Assembly: GCA_044507625.1 (NCBI GenBank)
Contig: JBIQJE010000002.1
Location: 124,001-188,000 of the forward strand
DNA from: Hyphomicrobium_A sp044507625
GTDB lineage: Bacteria; Pseudomonadota; Alphaproteobacteria; Rhizobiales; Hyphomicrobiaceae
Length of the DNA stretch: 64,000 nucleotides
Direction: 5' to 3'
The position numbers and the translations under genes were made by a program. Position 1 is the first letter of the stretch. Every line of letters starts with the position of its first letter. A model generated the notes under the pieces. It saw only the letters and a program-made list of their open reading frames with translations, was not told where the DNA came from and searched no databases. Of this stretch, positions 35,492-43,322 are shown one piece after another.

Positions 35492-35866
35492 TCACTCGAC
35501 CGTGGGCTTGTCGGTGATGCTTTGGATCGCATTTTTATCGCCTAGCAGGACGATCGTCGGCTTGTGCAGCTTCGCCTCGGCGAGCTCCATCTGCGCATAG
35601 GCGCAGATGATGATGCGATCACCGAGGCATGCACGCCGCGCCGCCGCGCCGTTGAGACCTATGACGCCGCTGCCCGGGGGACCTTCGATCACGTACGTCG
35701 CGAAGCGTTCGCCGTTATCGATGTTGTAGACCTCGATATACTCGTTCGGCAGGAAGCCGGCGGCTTTCACGAGGTCGGAATCGATCTTCAGCGAGCCCTG
35801 GTAATGCAGGTCGCATTCGGTGACGGTCGCCCGGTGCAGTTTGCACCTCAGCATGGTGACGAGCAT
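35492..35866 (-). CDS. panD: Aspartate 1-decarboxylase
   Basis: Pyruvoyl-dependent decarboxylase, 124 residues, making beta-alanine from L-aspartate for pantothenate and CoA. The self-cleavage site Gly24-Ser25 is visible in HYQGSLKID, giving the small beta and larger alpha chains. Lys9 and the conserved NGAAAR and IIICAYAQM segments are intact. Instead of panB or panC it sits in an operon with a SnoaL-like protein (26 nt upstream), a GNAT and a nitrilase, suggesting that its beta-alanine has a second use here. Confidence 0.95.
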   Translation of the reverse strand: MLVTMLRCKLHRATVTECDLHYQGSLKIDSDLVKAAGFLPNEYIEVYNIDNGERFATYVIEGPPGSGVIGLNGAAARRACLGDRIIICAYAQMELAEAKLHKPTIVLLGDKNAIQSITDKPTVE

Positions 35867-35892
35867 TGGCGTTGGTCCTGTGGGAGCGGCGA

Positions 35893-36321
35893 TCAGCCGG
35901 AAACCTGCGCGATCCAGTCGGTCAGGTTGTAATAGGTGGTCACGCGCGCGATCTTGCCGTCACGGATGGCGAAAAAGGTGCCGGCGGGCAGGATATAGGT
36001 CTGGCCCTTGGCCTCGGGAAGACCGCTGTCGGTGGCCTTGTAGACCCCGTGGACGTTGAACTCGGCGGCGGCGCGCGCGCCGTCCTTGCTCACCATCACC
36101 GCGATGTTCTCGAGCTTCTCCTGGTAATGGTGGTCCATCCGCGCATTGAACGCCTTGAACTTGTCGAGGCCGACGCGACGCTCGCCCTGATTGACGTCAT
36201 GAATGACGTCATCGGCGAGACAGGCAATCATGCCGTCGCTGTCGCCGGAATTGAACGCATCGTAATAGCGGCGGATGAGGGCAGCGGTTTCGCTCCGCGC
36301 CTTGCTTTCGGCCTCGCTCAT
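35893..36321 (-). CDS. SnoaL/ketosteroid-isomerase-like NTF2-fold protein
   Basis: A 142-residue NTF2-fold protein: N-terminal helices (AALIRRYYDAFNSGDSDGMIACLADDVIHDVNQGERRVGLDKFKAF) followed by a curved sheet (RAAAEFNVHGVYK, FFAIRDGKIARVTTYYNLTDW). Members are isomerases, dehydratases or ligand carriers, and no specific reaction can be read. It is the first gene of the panD operon, so it may act on a product of the same pathway. Confidence 0.82.
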   Translation of the reverse strand: MSEAESKARSETAALIRRYYDAFNSGDSDGMIACLADDVIHDVNQGERRVGLDKFKAFNARMDHHYQEKLENIAVMVSKDGARAAAEFNVHGVYKATDSGLPEAKGQTYILPAGTFFAIRDGKIARVTTYYNLTDWIAQVSG

Positions 36322-36454
36322 GGCAGCTCCAAATATTTGCGGTACGGAGCGCTATTAGCAGGTCGCTGGCCCGGCTGCTACCGCTCACCGCAGCGACATA
36401 GGGCGCAAGGAGTAGGTCGGGATGCGGCGGCCCGGAAGGCGCGCGCGGCGCGGC

Positions 36455-36607
36455 TCAGATCCGGCCGAGGTGCCGGGCGATGAGATCCCCGGTCTCGCCG
36501 GCGGTGCGGCCGAGCGAGCGGACGAGGCGGCGCATCCACCGCGGCAGGCCGCCGGTCTCGGCGGCGTCGTCGAGGTAATCCTCGATGTCGTACAAGAGGC
36601 GGGTCAT
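36455..36607 (-). CDS. Small hypothetical protein, 50 aa
   Basis: ATG at 36605-36607 has GGAG 7 nt upstream and a clean frame to TGA at 36455. The product begins MTRLLYDIEDYLDDAAETGG and continues as an amphipathic, arginine-rich helix ending in RHLGRI. Third codon positions are strongly G/C, like the neighbours. The function is unknown. The start and ribosome binding site make it more convincing than the longer plus-strand frames in the same place. Confidence 0.55.
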   Translation of the reverse strand: MTRLLYDIEDYLDDAAETGGLPRWMRRLVRSLGRTAGETGDLIARHLGRI

Positions 36608-36720
36608 CGGCGTCTCCGTGAGCTGCGAGAATGCAGCACCGATATTGGAGTGACGCTGAGTCCGCTTACGGATCGGTTAAGGGCGTCGCCCGGCACGACA
36701 TCCGGCGCGGAGCACGCAAG

Positions 36721-36759
36721 AAAAGACGGAGGGCCGCGACCTTCCCGGTGCGCGGCCCT
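36721..36759 (-). terminator. Intrinsic terminator of the cysteine-containing secreted protein gene
   Basis: AGGGCCGCG at 36730-36738 and CGCGGCCCT at 36751-36759 form a 9-bp stem. On the minus strand it is followed within four bases by a T-rich run (TCTTTTCTT, ending near 36719), about 50 nt after the stop of the gene at 36811. Confidence 0.6.
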
Positions 36760-36810
36760 TCGCCTCGAGCAGAGAAAACCCAGGCGAAGAAAGCCCGGGC
36801 CAGGAAAGAA

Positions 36811-37116
36811 TCAGCGGCGGCTGCTGGCAGAACGGCGCGCGATTTCCGCCTTCGAAACCTCGCCGGACGCGACAAGGGCGGAGATACAATTCTTGGACAG
36901 GCGATAGCCGACCGCCCGCATGCACTTCCGGGTCTGCGGGCTGTTGGGCGCATAGGCGCTGCAGTTGCTGAAATAGTCGTTGGCGCAGGCGTTGCGCACC
37001 TGCGGGCTCACGGCGTGGGCATGCGGGATCGCGGTAATCGTCGCGATAAACGCGACGGCGGCGATGAGCGCGGCGCGATAGGCATGCAACTGGAGGCCGG
37101 TGAACGTTGCGATCAT
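36811..37116 (-). CDS. Secreted cysteine-containing protein, unknown function
   Basis: A 101-residue protein with a signal peptide (LIAAVAFIATITAIPHAHA) and a mature domain with four cysteines in the order VRNACANDYFSNCSAY, then TRKCMRAVGYRLSKNCISAL. This cysteine pattern recurs in small exported proteins of Rhizobiales. It is followed by a good terminator, so it is a single-gene unit. The function is unknown; disulfide-bonded periplasmic folding is likely. Confidence 0.75.
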   Translation of the reverse strand: MIATFTGLQLHAYRAALIAAVAFIATITAIPHAHAVSPQVRNACANDYFSNCSAYAPNSPQTRKCMRAVGYRLSKNCISALVASGEVSKAEIARRSASSRR

Positions 37117-37384
37117 AGCCCTTCTCTTCCTTTTACGGGGGTCCTCGCCTCACCGGTTGCGCCGACGCAAGGCGCGGACACGCTGTCGCTGCGCGGAGAG
37201 CGCACGTGGCTCCGCGCTGCCAGCGTCGATGGTTGGGACCGTTGCTAGTGGGTTGAGGCGTCTGACCGAGAGGATGAACCGTTAAGGTAACCGCCCGGTA
37301 AATGGAAAGAATTCGGCAAGGGGACGGGCGCTTCGTGCGGCCCCCGGCGGAACGCCGCAGGTCATCCTGAGCCGGGAGATGCCG

Positions 37385-38263
37385 TTACCAGGTCAGCCGC
37401 TCCATCACCGCGATCGGACGGGGAGCCGGAGGGGCGAAGAGAACCGCGAGCTTCTCCGGCGAGAGCGTGTCGGCGCCCATCGTCTCGTCGCGGTGGATGC
37501 CCGAGGCGACGAATATGGCATCGATGCCGAACGCCTCCGCGCCCTTGAGGTCTGTGCGCAGGCTGTCGCCCACGGCGATGATCCGCGCCTTCGGGACCTC
37601 GGCGCCGCGCAACTCGGCGGCACGGGCCCGCGCCGCTTCATAGGCGTTCGCGTGGGGCTTTCCGGCCCAGAACACCGTGCCGTCCATGCGCTCATAGAGG
37701 TCGGCAATGGCACCGGCGCAGAGGTATTGCGTGCCGCCGACGTCGACGACGAGGTCGGGATTTGCGCACACGAACGGCAACCCGCGCGCGCGGGCGCGCT
37801 CCAGCAGCGGACGATAGTCGTCGGCCGTCTCGGCCATATCGTCGTTGAGCCCCGTGCACAGGATCGCGTCGGCCGCCTCCAGGTCCGTCCGTTCCGCCTT
37901 CAGCCGCGAGAAGGTGGCGGCATCGCGATCCGACGGGCCGATGCAATGCAGGCGCCGGTAGTCCTTGTCCGCGATGTGGCGCAGTGCGATCTCACCGGAG
38001 GCGACGATGTCGTCCCAGGTATCACGCGGCACGCCCCGGGCGTCGAGCATCACGGCGACCCGTTCGGCGGGCACGGGGGCATTCGAGACCAGCACCACGG
38101 TTCCCCCGCCGGCACGGAAACGCATTAGCGCGTCGCACGCAGCTTCGAATGCGCGTTGTCCGTCGTGCAGCACCCCCCACACGTCACAAAAAATGACGTC
38201 GTAATTGCAGAGGAGGGAGGCGGCGTGATCGAGAACGGGCGGCGGGGTGGAATTGCGGGGCAT
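37385..38263 (-). CDS. HAD-superfamily hydrolase, TIGR01459-like
   Basis: A 292-residue HAD phosphatase of the NagD-like type with a C2 cap. Motif I is FCDVWGVLHDGQ, motif II VLVSNAP, the lysine is in WAGKPHANAYE, and motif IV is GDSLRTDLKGAEAFG. The alphaproteobacterial subgroup (TIGR01459) often carries this DVWGVLHDG form, and its substrate is not established. I chose ATG 38261-38263 because the N-terminal extension of the longer frame is low-complexity. No strong ribosome binding site is visible. Confidence 0.86.
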   Translation of the reverse strand: MPRNSTPPPVLDHAASLLCNYDVIFCDVWGVLHDGQRAFEAACDALMRFRAGGGTVVLVSNAPVPAERVAVMLDARGVPRDTWDDIVASGEIALRHIADKDYRRLHCIGPSDRDAATFSRLKAERTDLEAADAILCTGLNDDMAETADDYRPLLERARARGLPFVCANPDLVVDVGGTQYLCAGAIADLYERMDGTVFWAGKPHANAYEAARARAAELRGAEVPKARIIAVGDSLRTDLKGAEAFGIDAIFVASGIHRDETMGADTLSPEKLAVLFAPPAPRPIAVMERLTW

Positions 38264-38363
38264 AGCGTGGGCGACACTCGGCGTGATTGAGGGGGCGCGA
38301 ACCGAAAGGGGTCTCGATACGTTCTGAGACCATGAAAGCCAAGGAATAGCAACGGAGCGGGCC

Positions 38364-38555
38364 ATGGACCGGCACAAGCAGCCGCAAAAGGAGAAGGGGC
38401 CACGCCGGACGGAAGGAGAAGGCGCGCCTCGGCGTCAGCGTAAGGGTAGTGCGCCGAAAGCGGACGAGATCGCCGATCCGCAACGCGGCGAAGGCACGGA
38501 GGACGGCCGCCTGATCGAGCGGCGTCGCGATGCGCGCAATCCGGAAGGGCTCTGA
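38364..38555 (+). CDS. Small highly charged hypothetical protein, 63 aa
   Basis: ATG at 38364 is preceded by GGAG with 8-nt spacing. The translation is rich in Lys, Arg, Glu and Gly without a hydrophobic core (MDRHKQPQKEKGPRRTEGE..), so it would be intrinsically disordered. It may be a real small basic protein or a chance frame. It lies between the divergent HAD gene and the Pr6Pr gene. Confidence 0.4.
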   Translation: MDRHKQPQKEKGPRRTEGEGAPRRQRKGSAPKADEIADPQRGEGTEDGRLIERRRDARNPEGL

Positions 38556-38629
38556 ACGGCGAAGCTGGAACCCCGCCGCCGACGCGCTCTATATTCGCTG
38601 TGCGTAATTCGAGCGGGGGCAGGGGATCG

Positions 38630-39265
38630 ATGGCGAGTACGGTCTACCGCGCGATGGCGGGCGCGTTCATCGCCCTCGCGGTCGCGCTCCAATATTGGCT
38701 GAGCGTTTTGGCGAGCCCCTCCGGCGATGTGCTGATCCTGTCGCTACGGTTCTTCAGTTTCTTTACGATCCTCACCAACCTGCTCGCGGCGGCGGCGCTC
38801 CTATGGCCGCTGCTCCGGCCGGACGATGCGGCAGCACGTTTCCTGTCGCGCGCCTCGGTGCGTACGGCCATTGCCGGTTACATCGTCATGGTCGGCGCCG
38901 TCTATTACCTGCTGCTGCTGGGCCTCAGTCATCGGCATGGGCTGTCGCTCGCGGTCGAGCACGTCCTGCACTCCGTGACCCCCGTGCTGTTCGTTATCGA
39001 TTGGGTGCTGCTCGTGCCGAAGGGCGGCGTCGGCTGGCGCGTGGGACTTGTCGCGCTCATCTTTCCACTCGCCTACGCCGCATGGATTCTCGTCTATGGC
39101 GCCGCGAGCGGCTGGTACCCCTATCCCTTCATCGACGTCAGCGAGCTGGGCTACGCGCGGGTGGGTGCGAACATCGTCGCATTGGTCGCAGCCTTCCTGC
39201 TCGTCGAGCTGATGCTGGTGGCCATTGGCCGTAAGCTGGAAGCACGCGGTAGGCCCGCCGTTTGA
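38630..39265 (+). CDS. Pr6Pr-family integral membrane protein
   Basis: A 211-residue membrane protein with six predicted transmembrane helices, at about 8-28, 38-62, 80-103, 112-130, 140-160 and 175-198. Motifs RFFSFFTILTNLLAA and LEHVLHSVTPVLFVIDW match the Pr6Pr family, whose function is not established. The ATG at 38630 is preceded by AGGGGA. Confidence 0.83.
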   Translation: MASTVYRAMAGAFIALAVALQYWLSVLASPSGDVLILSLRFFSFFTILTNLLAAAALLWPLLRPDDAAARFLSRASVRTAIAGYIVMVGAVYYLLLLGLSHRHGLSLAVEHVLHSVTPVLFVIDWVLLVPKGGVGWRVGLVALIFPLAYAAWILVYGAASGWYPYPFIDVSELGYARVGANIVALVAAFLLVELMLVAIGRKLEARGRPAV

Positions 39266-39326
39266 CGGACCAGGCGGATGGATCGCAACGCGTGCCCCGG
39301 GCGGCGTCCATCCGCGCCGCGGTTGG

Positions 39327-39455
39327 CTACTTCGCGTCGATCCTCACAGCCGGTGTATCGATGGTGATGCCGTGCCGCGAATGCTCGTAATAGAGATAGC
39401 CGAGCACGGCGACGGCTACGGCCAGCACGGCGATGATCAACGTCTTTGCGTCCAT
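39327..39455 (-). CDS. Single-span small membrane protein, 42 aa
   Basis: ATG at 39453-39455 is preceded by GGAG with 6-nt spacing. The product has a single transmembrane helix (TLIIAVLAVAVAVLGYLYYEH) and a short polar tail TIDTPAVRIDAK. Its codon use resembles its neighbours. The helix and ribosome binding site strongly suggest a genuine small membrane protein, although the function is unknown. It is read in the same direction as the NDK-like/kinase-like pair, whose last stop lies about 90 nt upstream. Confidence 0.68.
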   Translation of the reverse strand: MDAKTLIIAVLAVAVAVLGYLYYEHSRHGITIDTPAVRIDAK

Positions 39456-39541
39456 GGTGGGCTCCTGCAAGGTCGGTCGCTACCCGGATTGAGTGCCATG
39501 CCCTCCGGTGAGCGGCAAGTCCCGCCGCATCGCCGCCGAGG

Positions 39542-40567
39542 TCACGCGACCTCCCGCGCCGCCCTGGCAAGCAGCTCCGCCGCGACGTCCGCGTTCTTCT
39601 CCTCCGTGCGATTGAAGACGTAGTCCGCCGTCTTTCCCTCGCCGATGAGCGGATTTTTCGCCAGCGCGGTGATCTCCTTCTGCCGCAGCCCCCGGTCGCG
39701 CAACAACTGCCCGAACGGGGTCGCGCTGGGGCGCACCACCGCCCTGCCGGCATGGTCGGAGAAGAAGCGGCAATATTCGAGCATCGCCTCGAGCGGACCC
39801 GCAGAGCAATGCACGCCATTGGTTGCCGTCGTGACTTCCGGCAATCCGAGATCGCGGGCGTTCTCGCGGAGCGTGCGCCGGATCGAACCCTCCGCCGCAT
39901 GCGCAGGATTTGTCACGCCCGTCATCGCGTGACGCAGATCCTTCCAGTCGGTGTCGCTCGCGCATTCGAAGACGACGAGCGCACGCCCAGGACGCGTATA
40001 GTGGAGGAGCTGCTGGGGGTGAAAGGCGTTGAGCACCGCAACCTTCTCGCCTTCGATGTTGAGCACGGTCGCGTACTTGCCCCCGGCGATTTTCTGCGAT
40101 CCGACCGTGTCGACGATCACATTGAGCGCAAAGGGCGAGATCTCCGGATAGCGCTCGAGAAGCTGATGGGCGCCGAGCACCGTGCGCACTTCGGGGTTTC
40201 CGGTTTCAAGCCGCGTGCGCGTTGCGGTGGAAAGTGCCGCTATGCCGAGGCGCGAAGCGCGATTGATGACGCCGTAATGCTCTTCCATGATCCGGTGCCG
40301 CGCGAGGTAGGGCCCGTTCAGCGCGCGCACGGCGCCGATCTCGACGCCGTAGCGGTCGAGCGCGTCGAGCACGAGATCGAGAATAGGGCCGAGGCGTGCC
40401 GCCGGGCGCACGGCGAGAAGCTCCGGCTTCAGGAACAGCACGAAGTGATTTTGCCCCGACGGCGGATGCGCTCCCGGCGGCGCGATCCACGCGTCGGCCG
40501 CTTCTTCCGCCACGCGAAGGCGCCCAACCGCCTTCGCGATGTCGCGCTTAAGACGATCGTTGCTCAT
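39542..40567 (-). CDS. Enlarged nucleoside-diphosphate-kinase-like protein
   Basis: A 341-residue protein with NDK-family signatures. Lys47 in FVLFLKPEL corresponds to the phosphate-contacting lysine of NDK. GVTNPAHAAEGSIRRTL (217-233) fits the NDK GxTxPxxAxxGSIR segment. NGVHCSAGPLEAM contains the phospho-accepting His253 of NxxHxSDS. Ordinary NDK is about 140 residues; here a domain of about 80 residues splits the fold (roughly 105-180, containing SPFALNVIVDTVGSQKIAGGKY), and there are N- and C-terminal extensions. The gene overlaps the upstream kinase-like gene by 20 nt, so the two are translationally coupled. The substrate is unknown; ordinary housekeeping NDK activity would be unexpected in this context. 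Confidence 0.72.
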   Translation of the reverse strand: MSNDRLKRDIAKAVGRLRVAEEAADAWIAPPGAHPPSGQNHFVLFLKPELLAVRPAARLGPILDLVLDALDRYGVEIGAVRALNGPYLARHRIMEEHYGVINRASRLGIAALSTATRTRLETGNPEVRTVLGAHQLLERYPEISPFALNVIVDTVGSQKIAGGKYATVLNIEGEKVAVLNAFHPQQLLHYTRPGRALVVFECASDTDWKDLRHAMTGVTNPAHAAEGSIRRTLRENARDLGLPEVTTATNGVHCSAGPLEAMLEYCRFFSDHAGRAVVRPSATPFGQLLRDRGLRQKEITALAKNPLIGEGKTADYVFNRTEEKNADVAAELLARAAREVA

Positions 40568-41246
40568 GGCTAGCCTTAGCCCCGCCGTCGAGGTGGAACG
40601 CATAGACGGCTTCCGCCCGCCGCCGGTCGATGCATTGTCCGGCGGCCGCAAGCCAGCGCTTGGCCTCGCCCAGGAGAGGCTTTCCGCGGCGGCGCCGCAC
40701 GCCGGGCGGCCCGAGGTCCTGTCCGAAGTCGACGACGTAGACCTTCTCGCCGTCCGTGCGCAACCCGCCGAACGGATTGATGGGCGCAAAGCCGTGGCGG
40801 TCCATCGCCGCCGCGATGTGCATCACCTGGTCCGCGAGGTGATGTCCGTTGTCGGGCTGGCCGAGCAGCCAGGTGGCGAGTTTCGTGCCCACATGCTGTT
40901 CGACGAGCAGGGCCCGTCCGGCGTAATAGAGCGTCGGCGTATTGATGCCCGCGTCAGCCAGCAGCCGGCGGCGTTTCAGCCACTCGTTGCTCAGCTGCTT
41001 CAGCGTGCGCGTCAGCGAGAACGCCGTGACCGCCTTCAGCACGACATCGTGCGCGGCGTCCGAGCCGATGACTTTGAAATGGTAGACGAACGTTTCCGCG
41101 CCACCCCGGCGCCAGCCGTGCTGTTCTTCCAGCACCGGTGCAACGGCGGGACTCTCCGCAAGTCCGAGGCGCCAGAGGGCCTCGCCCGTTGAGCGCGCGT
41201 CGACGAGACCGCACAGCTCTTTCTCGAGAGTCCACGAGATCGCCAT
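40548..41246 (-). CDS. Protein-kinase-fold protein with degenerate catalytic loop
   Basis: A 232-residue protein resembling small-molecule/protein kinase folds (aminoglycoside phosphotransferase, LPS-kinase or RIO-like). The ATP-contacting lysine is probably Lys71 in HDVVLKAV, the hinge is ALLVEQHVG, and DFG is at 173-175 in YVVDFGQDLG. The catalytic loop reads HGFAPINPFG (151-160): the HGD aspartate is replaced by Phe153 although Asn157 remains. Either another residue serves as base or the protein is a pseudokinase. It overlaps the NDK-like gene by 20 nt. Confidence 0.68.
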   Translation of the reverse strand: MAISWTLEKELCGLVDARSTGEALWRLGLAESPAVAPVLEEQHGWRRGGAETFVYHFKVIGSDAAHDVVLKAVTAFSLTRTLKQLSNEWLKRRRLLADAGINTPTLYYAGRALLVEQHVGTKLATWLLGQPDNGHHLADQVMHIAAAMDRHGFAPINPFGGLRTDGEKVYVVDFGQDLGPPGVRRRRGKPLLGEAKRWLAAAGQCIDRRRAEAVYAFHLDGGAKASHEQRSS

Positions 41247-41450
41247 TCACCCACCTACCGGCTAGCACCCCGTCGTCACCTTTATGGCGTTGGATGCAAT
41301 GGCCGGCAATGGCGGAACGTCAATCGCACGTGGAACGGCTCGCGTTAGTAGTGCGGCGCAAAATCAGCTGCGGGCTGGCGGTGCATTGCAGCACGCGACG
41401 CGCGACTTTGAAATAATTCTCAATGAATGCGGTAGCGCGCGTGCACGCCA

Positions 41451-41480
41451 CGAAAAAACGCGCCCGCCGAGGCGGACGCG
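41451..41480 (-). terminator. Intrinsic terminator of gdhA
   Basis: On the minus strand a 9-10 bp GC-rich stem (CGCGTCCGCC..GGCGGGCGCG, 41459-41480, one A-C mismatch) is followed directly by TTTTTT at 41458-41453. It lies 36 nt after the gdhA stop codon. Confidence 0.85.
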
Positions 41481-41515
41481 TTTGTAACGTCGGCGTTAAG
41501 CTGTGCTGCGTTGCG

Positions 41516-42859
41516 TCAAATGACGCCGAGCGCGCGCATGGCCTCTGCAACGCGGATGAAGCCGGCGACGTTGGCGCCGATCACGTAGTTGCCCGGATCG
41601 CCATACTCCTCGGCGGTGCGTGCGCACTCGTCGTGGATGCTGTGCATGATGTTGGCAAGGCGCGCTTCGGTGATCTCGAAGCTCCAGGAATCGCGCGAGG
41701 CGTTCTGCTGCATTTCGAGGGCGCTCGTTGCGACGCCGCCGGCGTTGGCCGCCTTGCCCGGTCCGAACAGCACGCGCGCCTCGATGAAGGCGCGGATGGC
41801 TTCCGGCGTGCAGGGCATGTTCGCGCCCTCGCCGACAGCGATCACGCCGTTGCGGATGAGGTTCACGGCATCCTGCCCGGTCAGCTCGTTCTGCGTCGCC
41901 GACGGCATGGCGATGTCGACCGGCACATCCCAGATGCGCCCGCCCGAAACATAGGTTGCGGACGGTCCGCGTGCCGCTGCGTAGTCCGCGACGCGCCCGC
42001 GGCGCACTTCCTTGATCTCCTTGAGGAGGTCGAGGTCGATGCGCTCCTGCTCCACGACATAGCCGTCGGAATCGGAGCAAGCGATCACGCGTCCGCCCAG
42101 CTCCTCGACCTTCTCGATGGTGTAGATCGCGACATTTCCGGCGCCGGAAACCGCGACGCGGCGTCCGGCGAAATCCTGGCCGCGCGTCTGCAGCATGCGC
42201 TGGACGAAGTAGGTTGCGCCGTAGCCCGTCGCTTCGGTGCGCACGCGCGAGCCGCCCCAGATGAGGCCCTTGCCGGTGAGCACGCCGGACTCATAGCGAT
42301 TGGTGATGCGCTTGTACTGGCCGAACATGTAGCCGATCTCGCGCTGGCCGACGCCGATGTCACCCGCGGGCACGTCGGTGTATTCGCCGAGGTGGCGCCC
42401 GAGCTCCGTCATGAACGACTGGCAGAAGCGCATGATCTCGTTGTCGCTGCGGCCCTTCGGATCGAAGTCCGAGCCGCCCTTGCCGCCGCCGATCGGCATA
42501 CCCGTGAGCGCGTTCTTGAACGTCTGCTCGAAGCCGAGGAACTTGATGGTGCCGAGCATCACGCTCGGATGGAAGCGCAGGCCGCCCTTGTAGGGTCCGA
42601 GCGCGGAATTGAACTGCACGCGGAAACCGCGGTTGATGTGCACCTGGCCCTTATCGTCGACCCACGGCACGCGGAAGATGATCTGCCGTTCGGGCTCGCA
42701 GATGCGTTCGATGAGAGCGCCATGGGCGTAGTGTGGGTGCTTGGCGATGACGCGGCCTAGGCTATCCAGCACTTCACGGACGGCTTGGTGGAACTCTCCC
42801 TCTCCGGGATTGCGGCGCAGCACTTCGGCGTAGATCGGCTCCAGTTTCTCATCGAGCAT
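41516..42859 (-). CDS. gdhA: NADP-specific glutamate dehydrogenase
   Basis: A 447-residue enzyme (start ATG 42857-42859), the same length as the typical hexameric bacterial GDH. It interconverts 2-oxoglutarate plus ammonium and glutamate. PYKGGLRFHPSV and MPIGGGKGGSDFDPKG contain the substrate-binding and catalytic lysines, GQREIGYMFGQYKRI follows, and the Rossmann motif is VSGAGNVAIYTIEKV. It is monocistronic with a strong terminator. An AT-rich palindrome lies about 200 nt upstream at 43059-43077. Confidence 0.95.
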   Translation of the reverse strand: MLDEKLEPIYAEVLRRNPGEGEFHQAVREVLDSLGRVIAKHPHYAHGALIERICEPERQIIFRVPWVDDKGQVHINRGFRVQFNSALGPYKGGLRFHPSVMLGTIKFLGFEQTFKNALTGMPIGGGKGGSDFDPKGRSDNEIMRFCQSFMTELGRHLGEYTDVPAGDIGVGQREIGYMFGQYKRITNRYESGVLTGKGLIWGGSRVRTEATGYGATYFVQRMLQTRGQDFAGRRVAVSGAGNVAIYTIEKVEELGGRVIACSDSDGYVVEQERIDLDLLKEIKEVRRGRVADYAAARGPSATYVSGGRIWDVPVDIAMPSATQNELTGQDAVNLIRNGVIAVGEGANMPCTPEAIRAFIEARVLFGPGKAANAGGVATSALEMQQNASRDSWSFEITEARLANIMHSIHDECARTAEEYGDPGNYVIGANVAGFIRVAEAMRALGVI

Positions 42860-43322
42860 TTGTTCTTGGTCCCAAGCCTGAAAGACTGACTTCGAAACGG
42901 CCAAGGGCTCCCCTGGGCCGTCGGGGTGACGTCCGCGGACAGTGGCGACACTCAGGGCCGGATTGATCGCGTGGGGTCGATGAGTTCGGCGAGGCAGCGT
43001 ATCGATGTATGCGAACCCGTTGCTAATGACGCGGAGAAGCCCATACCGCAATCCCCCAATGCTTTATTTTTAAGCATGTTGCGGCTTTACCGGGCACTGC
43101 GGAGGCCGCAACCAAGCCCGCAGGGAGGGCGGAACGCCCGCAGCGGACCGGGGCGGAGCAGGGACGCCTTGTCGCAGGCGTGCCCGCCGATCCCTCCAAG
43201 CGCGACGTTGCGGGGAGGGCGCGAGCGTCCCCATAGCGGCGTTTCAGGTCCAGCAGATCCGGGAAAATACAACCTAAGTGGCTGATTCCATTGGGCCGCC
43301 GGGGACGCGAACGGCGGCAGGC
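42860..43322. other. Intergenic region upstream of gdhA
   Basis: About 460 bp without a supportable gene. It contains the AT-rich palindrome at 43059-43077 and, at 43085-43260, GC-rich stem-forming sequence (for example GCCCGCAGGGAGGGCGGAAC with inverted parts). This could be part of a dispersed repeat family, but only one copy is visible here. Confidence 0.4.
43059..43077. promoter_or_regulatory. AT-rich inverted repeat upstream of gdhA
   Basis: ATGCTT at 43059-43064 and AAGCAT at 43072-43077 flank a T-rich loop. On the minus strand the loop gives a TTAAAAATAA element that could serve as a -10, so this may be the gdhA promoter/operator. Confidence 0.35.

Noticed and set aside
33943..36321. 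Membership of the panD operon in the Nit1C cyanide-assimilation cluster
   Set aside because: Nit1C also has a nitrilase and a GNAT, but its radical SAM, AIR-synthase-like and flavin oxidoreductase genes are absent here and panD is not part of it.
41423..42760. Plus-strand ORF of 445 codons opposite gdhA
   Set aside because: Shadow frame of glutamate dehydrogenase. It also spans the gdhA terminator.
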